A DNA stretch of 64,000 bases, taken from the NCBI GenBank assembly GCA_027574665.1, contig CM050666.1:8494001-8558000 (forward strand). Reading direction: 5' to 3'. Shown one piece after another: positions 1 to 33,200 of this stretch. The position numbers and the translations under genes are program-made. The first letter of the stretch is position 1, and each line of letters opens with the position of its first letter. The notes below the pieces were generated by a model. It was not told where the DNA came from, did no database searches, and saw nothing but the letters and a program-made list of their open reading frames with translations. The DNA is from Rhynochetos jubatus (lineage: Eukaryota > Chordata > Aves > Eurypygiformes > Rhynochetidae).

Positions 1-20790
<20,790 letters not shown>

Positions 20791-21388
20791 GCTGTACGGC
20801 AAAGGGCCTCCGCGTCGAACCAGGACCCCTGCGAGGTGGCCGAGCAGCGCCTGAGTGGAGGGCGGCATCGCCGGGTGGGTGAGGGCGGCGGAGCCCCGTG
20901 AGGGCGGCGGGGCGGGCTGGGGGACGGGGGGCGTGAAAATGGCCGCGCGGGCCGCCTCAGCGCGGGTGTGCGCAGACCTGAGGGGGGGCGGCCGCGTCCC
21001 GCCCGGAGCTCCGGCTTCTGGGTCCGCTGCGAAGCCGCGAGAGGCTTTTGATAAGGCGGGCACAGACTGGCCAGCGCGTTTGCGTTAAAATCAGGCGTTT
21101 GGAAGGGGACAACCTCCCCACACACGCTTTGCTTGACTCGCTTTGCCCTCCCCGAGATGCTGCTGCAAAAGGGGTTCAGGGAAGACCTTGTGGGAAAGAA
21201 GAGGAACACGATGGCTGCCCAGAGCCTTCACCGATATTCTGCGCCCCGTTTTTTCTCCTCTGAAGCAGCACATCCCTTTGTAACAGACACGGTGTGAGCT
21301 GGGCTGTCGCAGCCCTTTCCTGAGGTGCAGGGCACAGACTGAAAGTTAAAAACCTCTGAGAAGGTCGTTTGAATAAAGCCTATCCCTT

Positions 21389-21427
21389 CCAGGAGGTATT
21401 ACAGGCAGCAGATGTAATACCTCCTGG
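21389..21427. repeat. Perfect inverted repeat, 15-nt arms
   Basis: CCAGGAGGTATTACA at 21389-21403 is followed by 9 nt and its exact reverse complement at 21413-21427. It sits about 300 bp downstream of the CpG island on the COMT side. Confidence 0.92.
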
Positions 21428-21500
21428 TATTCCTGGTGTGGGATTCCTGTGTCAGCGTTGAGAGCAGGCACTGGGGATTTGAGAGAGGGCTGCCTCGACC

Positions 21501-21510
21501 AAAATGGCGG
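21501..21510 (+). promoter_or_regulatory. YY1-like site
   Basis: AAAATGGCGG matches the core of the YY1 motif (AANATGGCGG type). It lies about 400 bp beyond the CpG island on the COMT side. Single short motif, modest support. Confidence 0.4.
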
Positions 21511-24500
21511 AGCAGGGCCTGTGCTACAGAGGCCAGTGAACTAGACCTTCACAAGCAGCTTTACCGCATGGTTTACCTGTGGTGGTACAGATACCTGCAC
21601 AGGATGACCTTTCAGCGCACCTCTGATGCTTCACAGCCTTTGGCAATGTTTCCTATCCCTGTGCCACATGCCAGCTATTGATTAAACGAGGGCGATGCTG
21701 CTGACCTACTTCAGATGGGAGTTGTGAGAGTTATTAGTGCTTGTAATGTATCCTGGCAGCCGAAAGTAAAAGGCCTCAAAGTAGGCATTGATCACAACAA
21801 TACAACAGGGAACAAGGTGTTTCTTATTCAGAAGTGCTGGCTGTTGGCTTTCACTGAAGCACAGCGGTGACCCTGCCTGCTGCTGTATGTAGTTAAGTTG
21901 TATAAATACCACCATGGCCAAATCAGAGTCTGGGACAAAGGATCAGCTGCTTTTTCTTGGGGAGAGGGAGCTGGCGACAGCAAAAAATTTTAAGCAGTCA
22001 TGGTTCAGCCGTGTCCAGAGCAAGGGCCTGGCTCACAAGGGGGCAGCATCCAACCATTTTGTTTCAGAAACTGTCAATCATCTGGTCCATAGTTGAGAAG
22101 AAATGGCAGGAAATTAAAATACTCAAAAGTTTTGTAGAACTAACATCACCTCCAGTGTAGGTCTGATGAATTTTTTTCACTCCATGTTTGAAAATACATG
22201 AAACAGGAATTATTGTCAGTGTAGTAAAAGGATTGACGTCGTGTATCACTGCTGTTAAACAAACAAAAAAAGCAAGACCTCTGTTGCCTCCTGCAGCACT
22301 AATCAATAAATCACTAGAAACACACTTACCTACTGCATCAGCCATAGAAAGACATGACTAGTCTTGTCTTGAATTAAAGAAACCTCAAGCATATTCAGAT
22401 GCTCATCTTTTATGCTTTTCAGGTACATGCATGCAAAGTTGTTTGAGCTGTTCATTTTAGCCACTGTATTGGATTGAATCAGGCAGTGCTGAACATATGC
22501 TTTTCACACAGCATTTAGTTCAGACATGTAGGATCAAGGGTAGAATTAGATCTCCCCAAACACAAAACAAGTTTATGTGAAGAAATGTCCCTACAGCATT
22601 ACTGTATTTTGGTAATAAGGAAAAGCTTTAAATGTAGCAAAGCTGTTGATAGACAACATTACGTTTTAAACAGCACCTACAGTGGCAATTTAGGACAGAA
22701 TTAATGCTAAAGTTGGAGTAACGCTTCTAAACTATTTTAAGGATAGGATCTTGGCCAAGTGCCCGTTGTAACAGCCACGTCATACACTAGCATTACTGAT
22801 TCTTTCATTGTCTCATAGCTCAGAGTCTAAGCGAACCACAGTCCACGCAGCAGTGGTGAGATTGTAACTTCTTTTAGAAGTCTGTGTGTTCCTAAACCCA
22901 TCAGGACACACACTCTCTTTTCTAGTCTGAAAGTGAGTCAGTTGGGTTCCCTTGGCATCCTTCTCAAGTCATCTGGGAACCGGAACTATCCACAGCTGCT
23001 GCTGTGCCACTGGCAGACTGTGTGAAGCTGGGGTGTCACCAGCCCTCTGGCTGTATCTCCAGCTCATGATAAAGCACTGTGCAGTTCCACAGGCGAAGGC
23101 TTTCCCATCAGGACCATCTTCAGAAGAAAGTACGAGGTCTGTGTAACACCACTCCGCTAGTTCTTGCACATTCTCACAAGCTTGATCATTGAGACTGATA
23201 GAGGCAAATACCAGCAATGAGGGGTAGGTTTTGCCCGTGGTGTCAATATAAATAAGAGTAGCCACTGATATTTGCTGCAGTCAGCACTGAGAAGGTATGC
23301 CTGCGCTGCACTTAAAAAATCTTTCTGAGGGACCAGAGATTATCAGGTATAGCTTCTAATGTGTCTGGTTCATCTCCTACAGCTTTCTACTATCTTATTT
23401 TAATCCTTTTGTGGTTAGCATTAAGCTGATCAGAATAGTTAGTGATATAAAATTTTTTACATATATAATATAAAAATATCTTTTAAGAAAGCAAGCGTTA
23501 AGGCCTTTAGTGGCAAATACATTCTGGTATCATTTACATGGAGTATTGTGTTTCTGCAGTGAAAGCATGTTTTTTTCAAAACTTGGGATGAAAAAAAAAA
23601 CTTCTTACAAGACAGCTGTCAGATTTAACATCTATTTCCACAGATTTTTTTCAGTTGTACCTAGGCATATTTAAAGTCATAATTTAACTTAATACATTAG
23701 ATGTGGTTTGGTTTATTTCCAGAGGGAGATGTTTATTCAATGTACTTTAAACAGTGTGATACTAAAAGGGCAAAGAAAACGCCACTGTAATACATTTCAG
23801 ACATGTATATAAATCCATTCAACAAAAATAGAGGGTTTGTAAGGCATAAATTAGTTCTGTTAATAGTCAGAATTTCTTCTTTTGAATTTATCATAAGGAT
23901 AGGTTGGAATTCTGCACGTTTTTCCTTCATATGAAATACTTCTTGTTACATTTATGCCCAATGTTTTAGAAATTCTGATTTCTCAAACACATCTTGTCTT
24001 TCCTGTTTTTCTGGCATGGTTTGCCTTATGTTTTATGTTCCCAGATTAGCAACCTGGCAGGGTGGGAGAAAGAAGAGAGGTGTCAGTTAGATACCGTCTT
24101 TGGAAGTCATCACACTGTCTTTTTTGGTGGGTGGGGTGGGAAATGGATTATAGCAGAGGTTGCATTTTGTGGCATGACCTAATTAATAATTTACAGCAGT
24201 GTCAGTGAACTGTCCAGGATCACTGGCTGAACTAGGAGATTTCTGCATGAGGTAGGACTTTCTGATTTCTTACAATCTGTCTTGTGATTGACTGTTTTTT
24301 TCCTTGTTGTTCCTCTGCTAGTGTGTAGCATGGTGTCCTTAGTGTTAAGGAGGAAGAAAGAGGGAAAGAAAGAGCATGTGGAAGACAGGCATATCAAATG
24401 GTGAATACAAAATGGAAATAGTGACACAGTCCCTGGCTATTGAGAGAATCGTATCCTAAAGCTTCAAAAAGGAATGAATAAATAGTAGCAGGGGAGGGTG

Positions 24501-27500
24501 GTTACCAGTCCTTAGATTTTTCAAAGCAAGGTAAAACCTTCTCATGATTCGAATTGCTCAATATATGGATAGTATTCTAACAGGGGGCTTATGCTGACAA
24601 GTGAGGACCCTTGTTTGAAGACACAGGTCAGATTCTAGGTAAACAAAGGAAGTATTTTTACCACATTTATTTGAGGCTTCTTAACTGACTTGTGTAGCAA
24701 CAATTTTCCAGTATTGCTTTTTGTTGGATAATGGTTTACATTGGCATAAATGAACCTGTGGCTGGCTGCTTACAATCCAGCTCTGCTGTATTTTGTTGCA
24801 TTTTTGATACCTGCTTTTAAGAGCTTTGACAAATCAATCTTTAGGACAGTTAAAAATCAAATTGATAAGGGATGAAAATGACGAATTTTGGTTTATGAGG
24901 TCGAGGTGGTGATCAGATTACCACATGAAGTCTACAAAGTTTACAACATTTTGTTAAGGTGGGACAAATATCATATCTCATTAACTAGTAAATTTTATGT
25001 AACGTCCGTAAATGTATCTAAAACAACTACATTGAGTAAGCTAAGAGAAGTACACACACCATAGAATTACTCTAAATCAGGTCTGATTTTAGATTCTATT
25101 TTAAAATGCAATTCTAAAAGAAGACCAACCATTCTAACACATGGTAAGTGCCCCGAAAGGACATCTTGTTACAAAGAACACATCCTGCAGCTAACAGTGA
25201 TTCCTCTGCTGGAAACATTCGTGCGTAGGTTCATAAACCTGCAGACATGGTTTACCATTTCAGCTTTGTTGCTATTTCCCCTTTTGTTTGCCTTTTTTTT
25301 TATTTTCAGAAATTTGTTTGAAAGTAGGACTCGTCGTTCAGAATTTAATCTATGCCAGTGTATTCCTTCCTTCCTTCACACAGAATCTTCTGTGCATAGT
25401 ATGTCCTAAACAACTAATTGAATGCACATGAGGAAAAAACCAGCAGAAACAGATGAAGCTTCAAGTAACACAAGTTCCTGACTTCATCCAAATGCTTCAA
25501 CATGTATTACCAAAAAAGTGAGAGGAGAAAAGACAGAAATATGGTAGACTTAAATGAGCTTCCAAGTTTTCATGAGGAGTTACAAAGTCTTTGAAAGCAA
25601 TTAGGTTTTTTTCCAGTCTACATGATAACCTTTTAAGATGTACAGTAAACAAAAATAGTCTAACTGCTTGTATTATATGTTAAAATTTAGAGTACAACTT
25701 TGCTGGCCATCTTTCTTCTCTTTTAGCTGTTTCTCATTGTAGATATCTCCAGACAGTTTCCTGATTCATACCCGAGTGGTGCTTCCTTTCTCAAAATTCC
25801 TCTTTTGCATGTTTCTCAGCAAGGGAAACTCATTTGACTGTGGAAAACAGCAAATTCACATAAAAGAAAATCCCTCCTGCTATTCTGAAAATGCAAACTC
25901 AAAAGAATTTTTTTCCACTCAGTGTTTCACATGATCTGTGGGGTTTATGATAATGTGCTAGCTCTCCTGTCTCCCTTTGTTTAGGCTTTTAAAAACCAGT
26001 CTTTGGCCAGGATTATTAGAAAAAGGGAATGCCATTTGTTGTTATGCCAGGCATGGATTTACTGGGAAAGCTTTAGCTCCGTGCTATGCACAGCAAGTGG
26101 GGATAGCGCTGCCACATTGCATCATGTGACGGCAGCCACGTAGCCTCCATTTGAGACTGGGAGCTCTGTACAGGAGCAAGTCTACTCAAGTTTGTGCAGG
26201 CAGATTTGAGCTTAACTCTGCCAACTGTTAGAGCGAGTCGGTCTGAAATAAGCTGTTTAGTCTGACTTGTTGCCATTCATGTGATGTTGCTCCCAAGCTA
26301 ACACGTTCTGGGTACACATCTTCCCATAGATGTGCCCTGTGTATGCAGCATCCTGATGTTCTGCAGTACTAAATCCATCTTTTAAGATCTTGTCCCTACA
26401 TAACAATTGTATTACACCAATACATTTATAGCTCTCCACAGTTCTCTAACCTGGATGTTTTAATATCAGGGTCAGTTTTTACTATCTAGATAAGAATAAG
26501 CCATGTGAACATGTATAAATATATGTACTCTGGAGTTTGTAGCATTGTTATTATGTTAGTAAAAAACTTACAAAAACATCCATACCTATATAGGCCCTGT
26601 CTTGGGCAAAAAGGTAAATTAAAGCAGAGCTTAAGCCAATGTCTAACAGTTTACCAAAGAAAGTTTCCTTGGAGAAAAAAATTATCCCGTAATAACATAT
26701 TACAAGATTTCAATTCTCTATGAACTTGGAAACAACTTATGGACATGATCAGACAGTTTGGGTGGGTTAACTAACTAAACGTCCGGCTTTATCTAATTTG
26801 CAGTTATTGCCATTCACCAGTTTTACTTATGTAATGAAATATCCAGACAACAGAAAGGGTTACTTTGCAGGCATAGCCTTTATCATACAAGTAAACAGTT
26901 GTGGGCAGGCAGAAGCAAGTTTGCTCCTCCCATGCTTCTAGCCTGAAGAATATGATTCAGCTCAAAGTTAGAAGCCCTTCAGAAGTGCTGTCATGGGAGG
27001 CTGCTTCAGTCTGGTAAGTCTTGGCACTAATCGACTCTGCTAAGCAGAAGCTGGGCTGATACCACCCACCAGTTCCCACCTAGCTATAGTTAACTGGAAG
27101 GATGTCTCCAAAGAATAGCTGTATGCTTACAGAACCAGGTCAGTGCATAGAATAAATTTTACTGGGCTCTTTTCTCCACAACCCAGTAGTAAAAGAAATT
27201 CTCAGTTAATTTTAACTGTGGGTGGCATCAGGGATCATGCAGACACAACCTGTCATGCTTTCACAGCCAGCTTTTGACCAGACAGGAAATTACTGTCAGG
27301 AAGCTGGAGTGCAGTATTGCTTATTTCATTCTTTGACCTGCTTGATGTCTGGATTATAAGAAAATGTTTGTTGAGCTAAAACTGTGTTATACATGGAAGG
27401 GATACTTCAAAGTTATTCTCTATTGACACTGACTGGGTATGGTGCTATACTGCAGGGTCTTAGCTATGTTTTGTTTAGGGTTACTAAACGACTTTGATCT

Positions 27501-28468
27501 TCACCTACCTCTTTTTCCCACAATTCTTTATTCAATTCATCCACTTAAAAGTTTTTATTCTTCTCTTGTCATGCTCTCAGGTAGTCCCTAATTCTTTCAA
27601 GGACCTCCCCCCTCCTGTGACAAAGCCTGTTTTCAGCTCTTTAGCTGCTGTTTCTGCCACATTTGATACAAACCCTTTCTTTAAGTCCTTAAAAAGTTTC
27701 TAGGCTAGAGCTTCAAACACTTGCTGACTAGGGCTGTGTTTGTAGTGAGAATACAGCAGAGAACTACCATGTTGTGTTTGGGGTTTGGTTTTTTCCTCTT
27801 ATTTTATAGGGCAGTTTAATTGCAGCTTGATTATGTTGTTTCCACCTCGAAGAAAACAATATAGACAGTCAAGCCATGAACAATGTTTTATTAGAATAAA
27901 CCTCTTCTTTTATCTTAGAGCTGTTTGTAACAGAATATTTCTCCAGCTAGAAGCTATAGAAATTCAATATACTATTTATAATGTATTGATTGCACCTCCT
28001 TCTCTAGTTGCTGTTAAGCAATTTGCTATACATACTTCCCCTCCCTTCAGCAGCACTCTATATTTAACCCACATGCCTAGGTCTTGTTTCAATGAATTCT
28101 GCACTGGCTATAGCGTGCCACGTCTGAGCTGAAAAAAGAACTAAATCCCTTGGGCCAAATTCATTCCAGGAGTTGCTTGATTGAACACAGTGCATTTACA
28201 CTGAGCACAGTTTTGGCTCATACCTGACTTTGTCAGCATTCACTGTGCTGTAACTAAGTAACAAGAACACTGTCATTAGGGGACAGATGAATAGCTTTCT
28301 CTAAGGTTATTAGAGCACTGAGCACCTTTAAGGAGTGCAGAAATCTGTGAAAGGAGGAGTTGGGGAAAAGGACACCGCTCCTTTTAGAGTCTGTGTAACA
28401 GAACTGATAAGCTATTCCTGTGATGTGATCGAATGTGACTGAATACTGCACGCTCTTGGACTCTTATT

Positions 28469-28536
28469 CTATAAAATCCACATCAGAGCAGCACAGGAAA
28501 AGATCGGAGGGAACAGCTTCTGCTGTACTGAGAAAG
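28469..28536 (+). promoter_or_regulatory. Candidate TATA promoter and short first exon
   Basis: CTATAAAAT at 28469-28477 is followed about 60 bp later by a donor-like GAGAAAG|GTACAT at 28536/28537. The spacing would allow a short untranslated first exon of about 35 nt feeding the downstream COMT acceptor. This is arrangement only; chance occurrence in 17 kb of AT-rich DNA is quite possible. Confidence 0.2.
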
Positions 28537-30242
28537 GTACATATTTATATTTTTTATTTCTCAGACCTGACATGATTTGTTATCTTAGATAATGTCACTA
28601 TTTTAAACAGTGGTGAATATGAAAGAAGTGGTGTTTTCCACATTCTGACTGGTACTCATTGTCAGGAAGCCAGTCCGTGGGCAGCAACAGCTTTCACAGA
28701 GAAAGAGTAGGACATATTTGTGTGTAATGTGTTTGTACTGTATTGTAAACCTTGACAGCTGAAAGAAGTGAGATGAGATAACCCCAACTAAATTGAAAAT
28801 GTAATTTATGGCTATAAGTATGCTAGAATTTGGTACTCATTTGTATTCAAGAAAAAGCTGAATACAAGTCAAGCTTCAGTTCAGTCATATTTGACTGAAT
28901 AGCTGCTTTTATAAATGTGTTGCTGCAGCTGTATTTTATGAGGGTTTTCATTCTCAAGAGGGAGTTCTGCCACACCAAAATGTCTATGAAGAACAGACCA
29001 AAAGCTAGTACTTTTGCTTGCTAGCCCTGTTGCTGCTTATAGGGTATCTTTCTGATGCCTTTTAGAGACATTCTTTACCTTCTCTCCTTTAAAAACAAAA
29101 TCATATTTACCAATACTGTCAACCACATGTCATACCTATGATCTCCATAAACAACTTTTACTTCATCTCTGCATTTAAGCTGACTTTTTTCCTGCTTACT
29201 CAGCCATGGACTCCTCTAACAAAGTCCTGAGGTTCAGAATCTCATGCATTTGCACAGCATTGCAGTAGTTAAATGCAAAAGAAAAATTTCCTGATTTGCG
29301 TTAGTGGGAAAAGAGTTTAACCACATTAACACTGCGAACAATTTACTTGTTTACTCAAGTTTAGCATTATTTCTTAGCAGCCTACAGCTGGTATCAGGTT
29401 TATCTTTGCCAGCCTCACACTGTTGTCTTTCAGCATTCCTTCAGGATCACTGGAATTGGAACTGACTGGGAATTTTCTGAAAAACATAATTTTGGCAGCA
29501 GTAGTTGAAACCAGATCTTAATGTGTGAGGCCATCCATACCAGTTTTGCTAAAACTCTCTCATGAGACATTGCTCAGAAAGCAATTTCTAGCTAAAGTGA
29601 AAGACACTATGCCAACTCCAGCTACTTTTCTGGGGAGGGCATTCACTCAGGTCATTCACCAAGGTCTCGTGCCCTGTTCTGTCTCAGTTAGGCTGCCTCT
29701 TCCCACACAGTGCTTTGGTTACCTGCTGTGCTGTGGTGGATCCCACCTTGCCTGGCTATTTAGAGCTGCTCATTTCTATAGAAATGAGCCATCATTTCAG
29801 CAGCGATTTCCTTCTTACTCTTGCAGATCCTTACTACCAAGTTTCAGCCATGCACTTTCCCTGGCCGGGAGAGCAGAAAGCTATGCTGGGAGAGAGACAG
29901 ATTTACACTAGATTAGCTGGTAGCTTTGGAAGCAGGGCAGGAGCATGCAGTGGGGATTTGGGACACTGAGGATTCAGCTCTTGATCTTAGTGAGATAAAG
30001 AGAGAATGTGAAATAGGTCTGTCACAGGTGATTACCTTGACAACAACTATCCATTTTGGTCTTTCCTCTTCCAGCCCTTTCTCCCTACCTCCATTTGGGG
30101 CAAAATAATGTCCTAGGAGCTTGTTTTATCCCCCGGGGAACATGAACATCTCACCCGAGAAAACTTTTTACAGTCTAGCTGCTAGTATACTGATCGGGCA
30201 GAGCACTTTCTGCTTTTATCAGTCCACTGCCTCTTAGGTGGA

Positions 30243-30288
30243 ATTTGTACAATTCAGCTGAGCTACACCAAGTACAAATTGTACAAAT
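30243..30288. repeat. Inverted repeat, 12-nt arms
   Basis: ATTTGTACAATT at 30243-30254 is repeated as its exact complement AATTGTACAAAT at 30277-30288. The core TTGTACAA is itself palindromic, so the two copies also read almost as direct repeats. Confidence 0.85.
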
Positions 30289-33200
30289 GCATCTAGCGTT
30301 CTGGAGTTGGAATAAGGACTGTTAGGAACAAATGCTTCCTAGGAGTACCTGAAAGGATCTTACTTCTGAAAAGCTGTATTTGCTTAAGGTCCAGTAAACT
30401 GCATTTCTTATCCTTGAAGAATTCTCTCTCCCCCAAACCCTGGTGTTAATGGTACAGTGTGTTCACTAGGCCAGTCTGGATCAGAACACTAGTGATCCAC
30501 ACGGACCTGCTTGCATTACAGGTTAGGAGGCCTCTCAGTGTGTTCAGTTTATTCTAAACTCCATCTTCTTTAGGTGGCACATAACTGTTACATAAAACTT
30601 TTCTTTTGGGTGACAGCACCAAATACCACTTAGACAATGGCTACTGTGAACAGAGTTTTAAGGGAGTAGCAATTACCCTAATTGAAATCTATCTGGTCAG
30701 AATGGATGTAAACACCCTTATGAAGCTTAATTGATGTGGCTCCCTAGTGCCAACAGGCACTTTCATGTTCTTTTACTTTCATTCAGTAAGAAAAAAAGCT
30801 GTATTTGTTTCTTTTCAACATGAGAAGAGGGAAAAAGAGAAGACAAAGGCCTAAGGGGGGGAAAAATTCATCAGAACTATGTATTTATAGAAGTCAGAAT
30901 TTTTGTAGTCATGGTAGCAAAGCTAAATTGTAGTAATTTGAAAAAAAACGAGGAAGAGGGATATTAAGATTTCATGCAAGAAATACTTAGTGAAAAATTA
31001 TGTAAAGTCCGTTCAGCTTGCTTTCATAATGTCAGTAGAAAATCGGAATGTCAAACTCCTAGCCTAAGTTTCCACTGAAATACAAGCTATTCACATTTGG
31101 CAATATGCTGATCATTCTTCAGTGTTGCATTCATTTGAAAATACATAAATAATAATGAAAGAATAGGAGGTAAAAAAGATGGGGTTTTGACCTTTAAAAG
31201 TACTAAAATATGAAGCTGTTGAATTGCGTTGCCTACGGCAACAGGATACAATATGTTTGGCAGAAGTTAGTTTAGGTTTTCTGACCAAAATACTCTGCCT
31301 GGGAGAAGAAGAAGAAACGCAAACTGCCACAAAACAGAGATTGCCTCATTCAAGTCATCATAGGACAACGAGCCGTAACCTCCAGTCATGGCACAGCATC
31401 GATCTGTGGCCTAGTGCAGAGTAACAGACGTTGTTAAAACATGTAGAAATGTGCTGACTCTTCTGCATTGTTTTCACAATGCTTCTTAAACAGCTAATAT
31501 ACCCTTACTAATATGCAAACCCTCTGCATACTTCAGTGCATGAGATACTTAAAGGCGTAATTTCAGCAGAAGCTTTTGTTAAGTTTGAACTCAAACCTTT
31601 CAACCCTTTTCTAAAAACGCAGGGTACACCTACCTCCTTCAAACAGGTACAGATTGTACAGGAGTGTTCAGTGTGTTAATTTGTAAAGCCTTTGTAAAAA
31701 ACCTCTAGAAAATGGCGTGCATTATTACATCCTTCTCTCTGCAGACTTAGCAGCAGTGCCTGGGCAATGACTTAGGCCCTGTTGTCCCCAGGCACTCTAC
31801 AATTGTAGACCATTTCTATTACCCTCAATACCATCAGTTCAGTGGAGAGATCCTTTTGTGAAACAAGGTTGAATGGCGTAAGTTTGCCAAGCACTCCCCA
31901 TTCACCAGGTTATGTAAGCTAATAAAGTCTAAATTACATTCTAAACCCTGTAGCATCAGAATGCTGAAGTACTGTCTGGATGCTTGGAGACTTGTAATAA
32001 ACCCTTAAACAACCACCCAGTACTTGGCAGTTAGATTAAATTCATGAAAAATTATATCAAGATTGGTGTAACATCATCTTTCCTCAAAGGCCTGATTTGT
32101 CAGCAGGCTGAAATCACTTAAGGAAAGTGTTTGAAGCACTGTTTGTCTCCACATTTTCCCTGTTGTTTATAAACTCAAGAATAATAATATCACGTAAGCG
32201 TTTGCTGTCTTGGTATCCCAAAATGGATCTCGTTAGTCAATGCAGATAAAATCACTTTGCCTTTCCTCAGGTGTTATCTGTTTATCCACAGCAGGGACTT
32301 TTCTGACAAAGATTAATTCAGGTTTACACCACCTTGAAAGTTACAGAAGTGGCACTAAGTTAAGCTTACTCTTGCGGCAACAAAGATGTAGGTAAAGACA
32401 GCTCACCCAAGATCAGATCAGAAAAATACTGCCAAAATGAGACTCCAGCTGAAGTCCACTGACTCAGGATAACAAAGTTTACTCTTATTCCAGTCCTGGA
32501 GAATACCAGTCTAATGTACATGCTCTCTTTGTAGAGGAGGTTTTTTTGTGATTATGTGCAGGACTTCATTTTTAGTCCAAAGCAAAGCAATATTAGTTTA
32601 TCCAAGCTAAAATTGTAATGGGAGGTTTTGTAATTGGGCTTATAAGGATTCACCTTGATTAGAAAAATGTTCTATCCAACAATTTTCAGTCTCACAAGTA
32701 TTTTAATACCCATCATCTCTTATTTTTGCATCTGTAGGAAATGAGGTCTTCTTAATTACTCATAATGTAATGAACTAAGCTTCAGAATAGTTAAATAATC
32801 AAATTTGATACTTTTTTAATCCACTGTGAAACTCACTAAGGCATATGTCCTTCATAAAACTCAGAACATTTAAAGGTGCTTACTTTTAACACGTATGTTT
32901 TTCTTCTTTTTTAGCAGAGGGAGGTTGTTTTGTAATCAGAGAGAAACAGTAGCAATCGGTAGTTTAGACCAAATCTCCATACACATTAACAGTGTTATGA
33001 AAACTTCATACAGTTTTTATGAAACACTGAGAAAAATCTCAATTTGAATTCATCTGGTTACTCAGCATTACCTTAAAAATTGATGTTACCTTATTTTTCA
33101 TTTCAGGGAGTCCTAAGACCAATTATTTCTTAACAATATTTGGAAAAATTTACCAGAAGGACTGATAAACAGCATTACTGAAAGATTGTTATTGTAACCT

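Noticed and set aside
21389-21427. Hairpin as a microRNA precursor
   Set aside because: The 15-bp stem is shorter than a usual precursor and the flanks do not extend the pairing.
29525-29911. 128-codon plus-strand open frame in the COMT 5' region
   Set aside because: Low-complexity, no motif, no exon borders; length is within chance.
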